Below are positions 60,068 through 64,000 of a stretch of DNA of 64,000 nt, piece after piece. The notes beneath the pieces are model-generated. The model searched no databases and had not been told where the DNA came from. It saw only the letters and a program-made list of their open reading frames with translations. This DNA is from Lomentospora prolificans (taxonomy: Eukaryota > Ascomycota > Sordariomycetes > Microascales > Microascaceae), in contig JARFXM010000011.1 of assembly GCA_029532625.1 (NCBI GenBank), positions 3,361,501 through 3,425,500 on the forward strand, written 5' to 3'. The position numbers were made by a program, and so were the translations under genes. The first letter of the stretch is position 1, and each line of letters begins with the position of its first letter.

Positions 60068-63000
60068 AAAATCAACGAGTAGAAAAAAATAAAAAGAACC
60101 GGGCGATTTCGTGTTCTCGAGTCTTTGATCTAGATATACGATTGGCCCGTCGAGTGAAACCACTATCTGGTATAATTAAGGAAAATAGTATGTGCAACGT
60201 ACATTCTTAAGGTAGCTTTCTTCTCTGTAAGCATTATTCTGAGATTTTACGGTGCAGCCTGCCTTGACTAGCCGTCATATCTTGCTTTTTGTCAGCACTC
60301 AGCGACAGGCGTGGTCTCAGAATTGGATGATGGCCCAAAGGGAAAAAGAAGAGCTATTGGATGGATGGACGACCTCTCGAGCCGTTGACCGTCGTAGCTG
60401 AAGATGACTTGCAGACGGAATATTTCGAGGGCGTTGTATTAACCTACTTGCCCATAGGAAAGGAACGCCGGGGCATGTAGGCTGTGTCGATACTCGATGT
60501 GCACTCGATGGGCATGGAGTGAGCCTGCTGCTCTTGTGGATGATGTAGCTCGTTATTGAGTCGAGAGCCGGGCTTCCAACCTTGACATTGGACTCCTGGA
60601 TTCTTTACATTGGACTATTGAATCCAGACAGGGCCGTGGATTGCCTCTGTCTGGGGCGCCGCTTTTTGAATCTACCGTTGCAACACCTCGCTTCAACTCG
60701 GGCATCGAGCAAGCTTAAATCAAAGAGTATTGGCCCTCAAAGCTAATCGCACAACATGCCGGGTCTAAGCTGGAAACTGGCCCGTCACAGTCGAAGAAAC
60801 CGGGTTGGCAGCCAGGGCACCCGTCAGGGTCTACGGCCTTCTAGGAGAGTCCCAGCAACAGCTTGCCATGCAGGCCTGGCCCTGCCCAACACAGATCCCA
60901 AGCATCAGAATGAACCGAATCCTCGCCCCGATCCCGCTCCTGCCTCCCGCTCACCAAGCTCGTGTACGGAGTCAGCACCCTCTTCTACGCCCGAGTTCCC
61001 ATCTCGGCCTCCTCCCCGCGCTGGCCCCAGCGGGCCGAAAAGACGCAGTAGGCGCTCCCGTCGTGCAGAAAGGCGGCGTACGTGCCGATCCACGATGACA
61101 TCTCTTTCCTTCAGACACGCTACGCCTCGCATCATTGGGGTCGGGTGGCTTGGGTGGGCCGAATTATATTCATTGAGCGATATGACGAACAGAAGGGTAT
61201 GCGAAGGCAAAAGAAACTGGGAAAGGAGCATCGAGCGGCCGCGCGGCGAGGGGGCCGAAGGAGCTAAGCGAATGGCGCTTCCTCGGGAGGCCAGCAGGCA
61301 CGCTTACATTTTTTTTCTCTCGTTTTGTTTTCGTAATTATTTTGGGATGAGGATGGAAGAAGTATAATAATGAGGAAAAAAAAAAGAAAAAAGGATAGGA
61401 AAGAGACGGGACGGAGATATTTGGTCAACCTGCCTCCGCAGTGACACAAGCGCGATGAGGGCTCAAGAATGCCTAGTGGGTATGGAGGATTTTGCAATGC
61501 AGTTGGTGAGAGGGTGAAGATCCTCGCATATGTCTACGCAAAGTCTGTGGCCGAGAAGGACTTCCTCGAGGTGGGAGTTGTATGTTTGTCGATGACGCTT
61601 TTGGCAATGAATGAAAAGACAGGAGTTATCTACGAGCCAATCAATCCATGGAGTTCATGGAGAAATCGGTCCCGAGAGCTGAACGGTCGTCACCGAGACA
61701 GACCCAGAGGTGGCAATGGGCCAATTCCGGCATCGGTGATAATGCCTAGCTGCATGACGAAGGGCGGCTCCCTCTCTTCATGGCCTCTTCATGGCCATGG
61801 CCGGATATGCCGGCCGCGGGCACGGATAAAAAAGCGTGTGCATCAAGAAGAGGCCAACCTTTGATGCAGACAGGCTGATGGAGGCCGATCTGTGGCCAGC
61901 CCCATGGTGATTCTACAGGCAACGGATTGTCGGGGTGGCCTCGATGGAGAAGAAAGAGTAGGAGCCGGAAGCAATCAGCGATGACTTGAAGATAGTCGCG
62001 ACCGAACCCAGAGTCTAGCCCCCAGTTGAGTAAGACCGTCAACAGTAGCTCCATATCCGAAATCTATTTAATTTCACCCCATGTATTTGTAAAGAGGGCA
62101 ACGCTGTGATGCTATCGCCAGGCAGTTCTCTTACATGTAAGCTTGGCGTAAATGTAGCGTCCCATCGAACCGCCGGCGGATGGACTAGTCATTTAAAGTT
62201 CTGGCATGGATCCCAAATTAGGCCGAAGAAAAAGAGGCGCGGACACGCTCAAGATCCGCGCCTATTCTTGAGACAAGCTCCAAGCCCACTTCCGTTGTTT
62301 GGTCCGGGTCCTTCGCACCCTTGTGCTCGCGGTGGTGGGAGAGAGAGAGATCCATGGATGCGAGTAATGTTGAAGCGCGACAAGCAAATAAAAGGTGTGG
62401 CTGGCTCCTCTCTCCACACTTCGAATCCTTTAAGAGATGATCTGCCTCGATGTGCCCAATCGGTATTACGCGAGGCCTCATGCGCCGATTAAGCGCGTAA
62501 GCTTGGAGAGAATCTAATGGCGGCATCGGACGAAATCAGGGCGACTCTTACCAGCATGTGGGAATAAGAACGGCGAGTGTAACGCTGACAATGCCTCGAT
62601 ATAGATCAATTACCAGCTATAGATGATGCATCCGCTAATCTTCTTTCTTTTTCTTCCCGAAACAACCGGCACAGCCACGCCAAGTGGAGTGGAACCACCA
62701 CGATCTGCAGAACACCACCCACCACAGCCCCTGCTCCGGCCAGGCCAACTAAAATGGATGCCGTACACTCGCTGTTGCCGGACGCATTGCCAGCGCGTTG
62801 GTGGGTGTAGGTGTATTGGAGCGCGTGGCTTCCGTTAATCGCTTGCCAGCCGACCATGGGCGCAGTCGCCATCTTTCTGTATTTTCTTCTTTTCCTGCAC
62901 CGGTGACGCTCGCTTGCTGGTGGCATTGGCGAGCATTCCCCATGTTTAGTTCTTCGGCGCGTCTGTTGCCAAACATCCGCGTGGGAACACAAGAAGGAGC

Positions 63001-64000
63001 GGGCTTGCGAAGCATACATTATATTTTATACAATATACGCACATATCCCAAAGAAGAACGGTAAGCAAGGCTGCCTTCCAAAACTTTCACGACGACGCGC
63101 TCTCGCGCACGAGCGTAAGTCAATGCCAGCAGTTGAATCCATGTTGTTTTCCGCTGTCGTCCCAAGGGTGGTTGTTACCCGTCGTATTGTTGGTGCTAGC
63201 GTGGCCCGAACGTCCCCCCAGTGGCCAGTCGGCCAGGCGGTGTCTCGTGCATTTTAGCTGGCCAGTGCCAGCTGTCCGTTGTTGCAGTGGCAGCCAGCAA
63301 TAAGCTCCCGCCGTTAGCAGGGAGCTTAAACGTGCTGGCTAGTCTGGCTCGGCCTAGCGCTGCGTGGTGGCTTGTTTTTACGTTCCGTCACTGGGCTGTT
63401 TTGACGGATGAATTGATTCCCCTTGCGTCCTCATTTAGAGCCAGGAACGCGAGGCGGCTGACTGCCCAGGTGACCACTTTCGACTTGGCTTTCAAGGTCT
63501 CAGGAATGGGGGTGGAAGGAGCAAAACAGCACATGAACTGTTAAAAAGGCAAAAAGGCAGCAAGAAAAAGGTTTTTTTTTCTTTTCTTTTTTTTCTAGTA
63601 TATTGCAAGCTTTTGCTAGGAATTCGGCGACGACGCAAGTGGGACCAGGCTCAAGATGGGGAAGGAATGAGGTGTTCATGGGTATACCGCGTCGTTCCAC
63701 TCCATTCTTTCGGTAGTTGGAATGTAATTATGAGATGGGATCGAACGCGCTGAGCCCGGGCGTTCATTATTAAGTAGGACCCTGGACATTGAGTGCGGGA
63801 AAAATTGATGGGTTGGGCCCGCCGTGAGCCGATCCTTGGCATTCGATATCCAAGCTTCCCCAGACTGGCCTGCTGCCAGGCGCATTTTCAGGTGTGCGTC
63901 CGCCATCTTGCATGCCGGCCGACCGAATGCTGGTCTCGTGGACTGGGATCGTCGGATTCAACCTTGTTCATAGTGGACTACTCCGTGAAATGCGTGCGTC
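60068..64000. other. Gene-poor end of window
   Basis: No recognised gene. The start is probably the rad1 3' end. A Pro/Ser/Arg-rich frame of 203 codons (60756-61367) with overlapping frames on the same strand shows no known motif. T/C and A/G simple tracts lie near 61.3-61.4 kb and 63.57 kb. A gene entering from beyond 64000 cannot be excluded. Confidence 0.45.

Noticed and set aside
60756..61367. 203-codon Pro/Ser/Arg-rich frame
   Set aside because: All three plus-strand frames are open in parts here and none shows a domain, start context or intron structure that convinces.
1..64000. CRISPR array, prophage, bacterial operon or secondary-metabolite cluster
   Set aside because: No regularly spaced repeats, no phage or bacterial gene families, and no polyketide, peptide synthetase or terpene synthase motifs were seen.

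Overview
The window looks like nuclear DNA of a filamentous ascomycete (Pezizomycotina). Genes are broken by short GT-AG introns of about 40-160 bp, with one longer 423 bp first intron in a ribosomal protein gene. Leaders are pyrimidine-rich, start codons have purine-rich upstream context, and the gene set (TALE homeobox factor, Zn2Cys6 factor, DUF7514 protein, Gcn5, Ost5, Rad1) is typical of that group. No bacterial, phage, rRNA or tRNA gene was recognised. Exon joins were worked out by hand from reading frame, splice consensus and family knowledge; none was checked against transcripts.

Layout: 1-16 kb has no recognisable gene, only simple repeats and one unexplained 348-codon open frame (13836-14882). 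A TALE homeobox regulator lies at 16205-17589 (+). 17.6-25.3 kb is again gene-poor and carries unusually long homopolymers. On the minus strand, 28816-25273 encodes a large regulator with two consecutive Zn2Cys6 clusters and a fungal middle-homology domain; its reading frame is broken once in the conserved domain. 28.9-35.9 kb has no recognised gene. A BTB/POZ protein lies at 35912-36949 (+).

From 39 kb the window is richer: a PCI-domain CSN12/Thp1-like protein (minus, 40851-39077) diverges from the gene for ribosomal protein eL20/L18a (41434-42515, +), followed by a GNAT acetyltransferase (43214-43918, +). A decayed Thr/Ser/Glu-rich repeat gene remains at about 44.4-45.05 kb. A DUF7514 protein with a charged tail (48076-50013, +) and an acidic protein of unknown function (54484-55518, +) follow. 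At 56.6-60.1 kb a compact cluster holds the histone acetyltransferase Gcn5 (minus), the oligosaccharyltransferase subunit Ost5 and the checkpoint clamp subunit Rad1. 60.1-64 kb has no recognised gene.

The genes do not form one pathway: several are conserved housekeeping genes (translation, mRNA export or signalosome, chromatin, N-glycosylation, DNA-damage checkpoint) set among regulators and long gene-poor spacers. No biosynthetic cluster, defence island, CRISPR array or intact transposon was seen. The most unusual items are the double zinc-cluster regulator with its frame break, the homopolymer-encoded C-terminus of the CSN12-like protein, the decayed repeat gene, and the long spacers.
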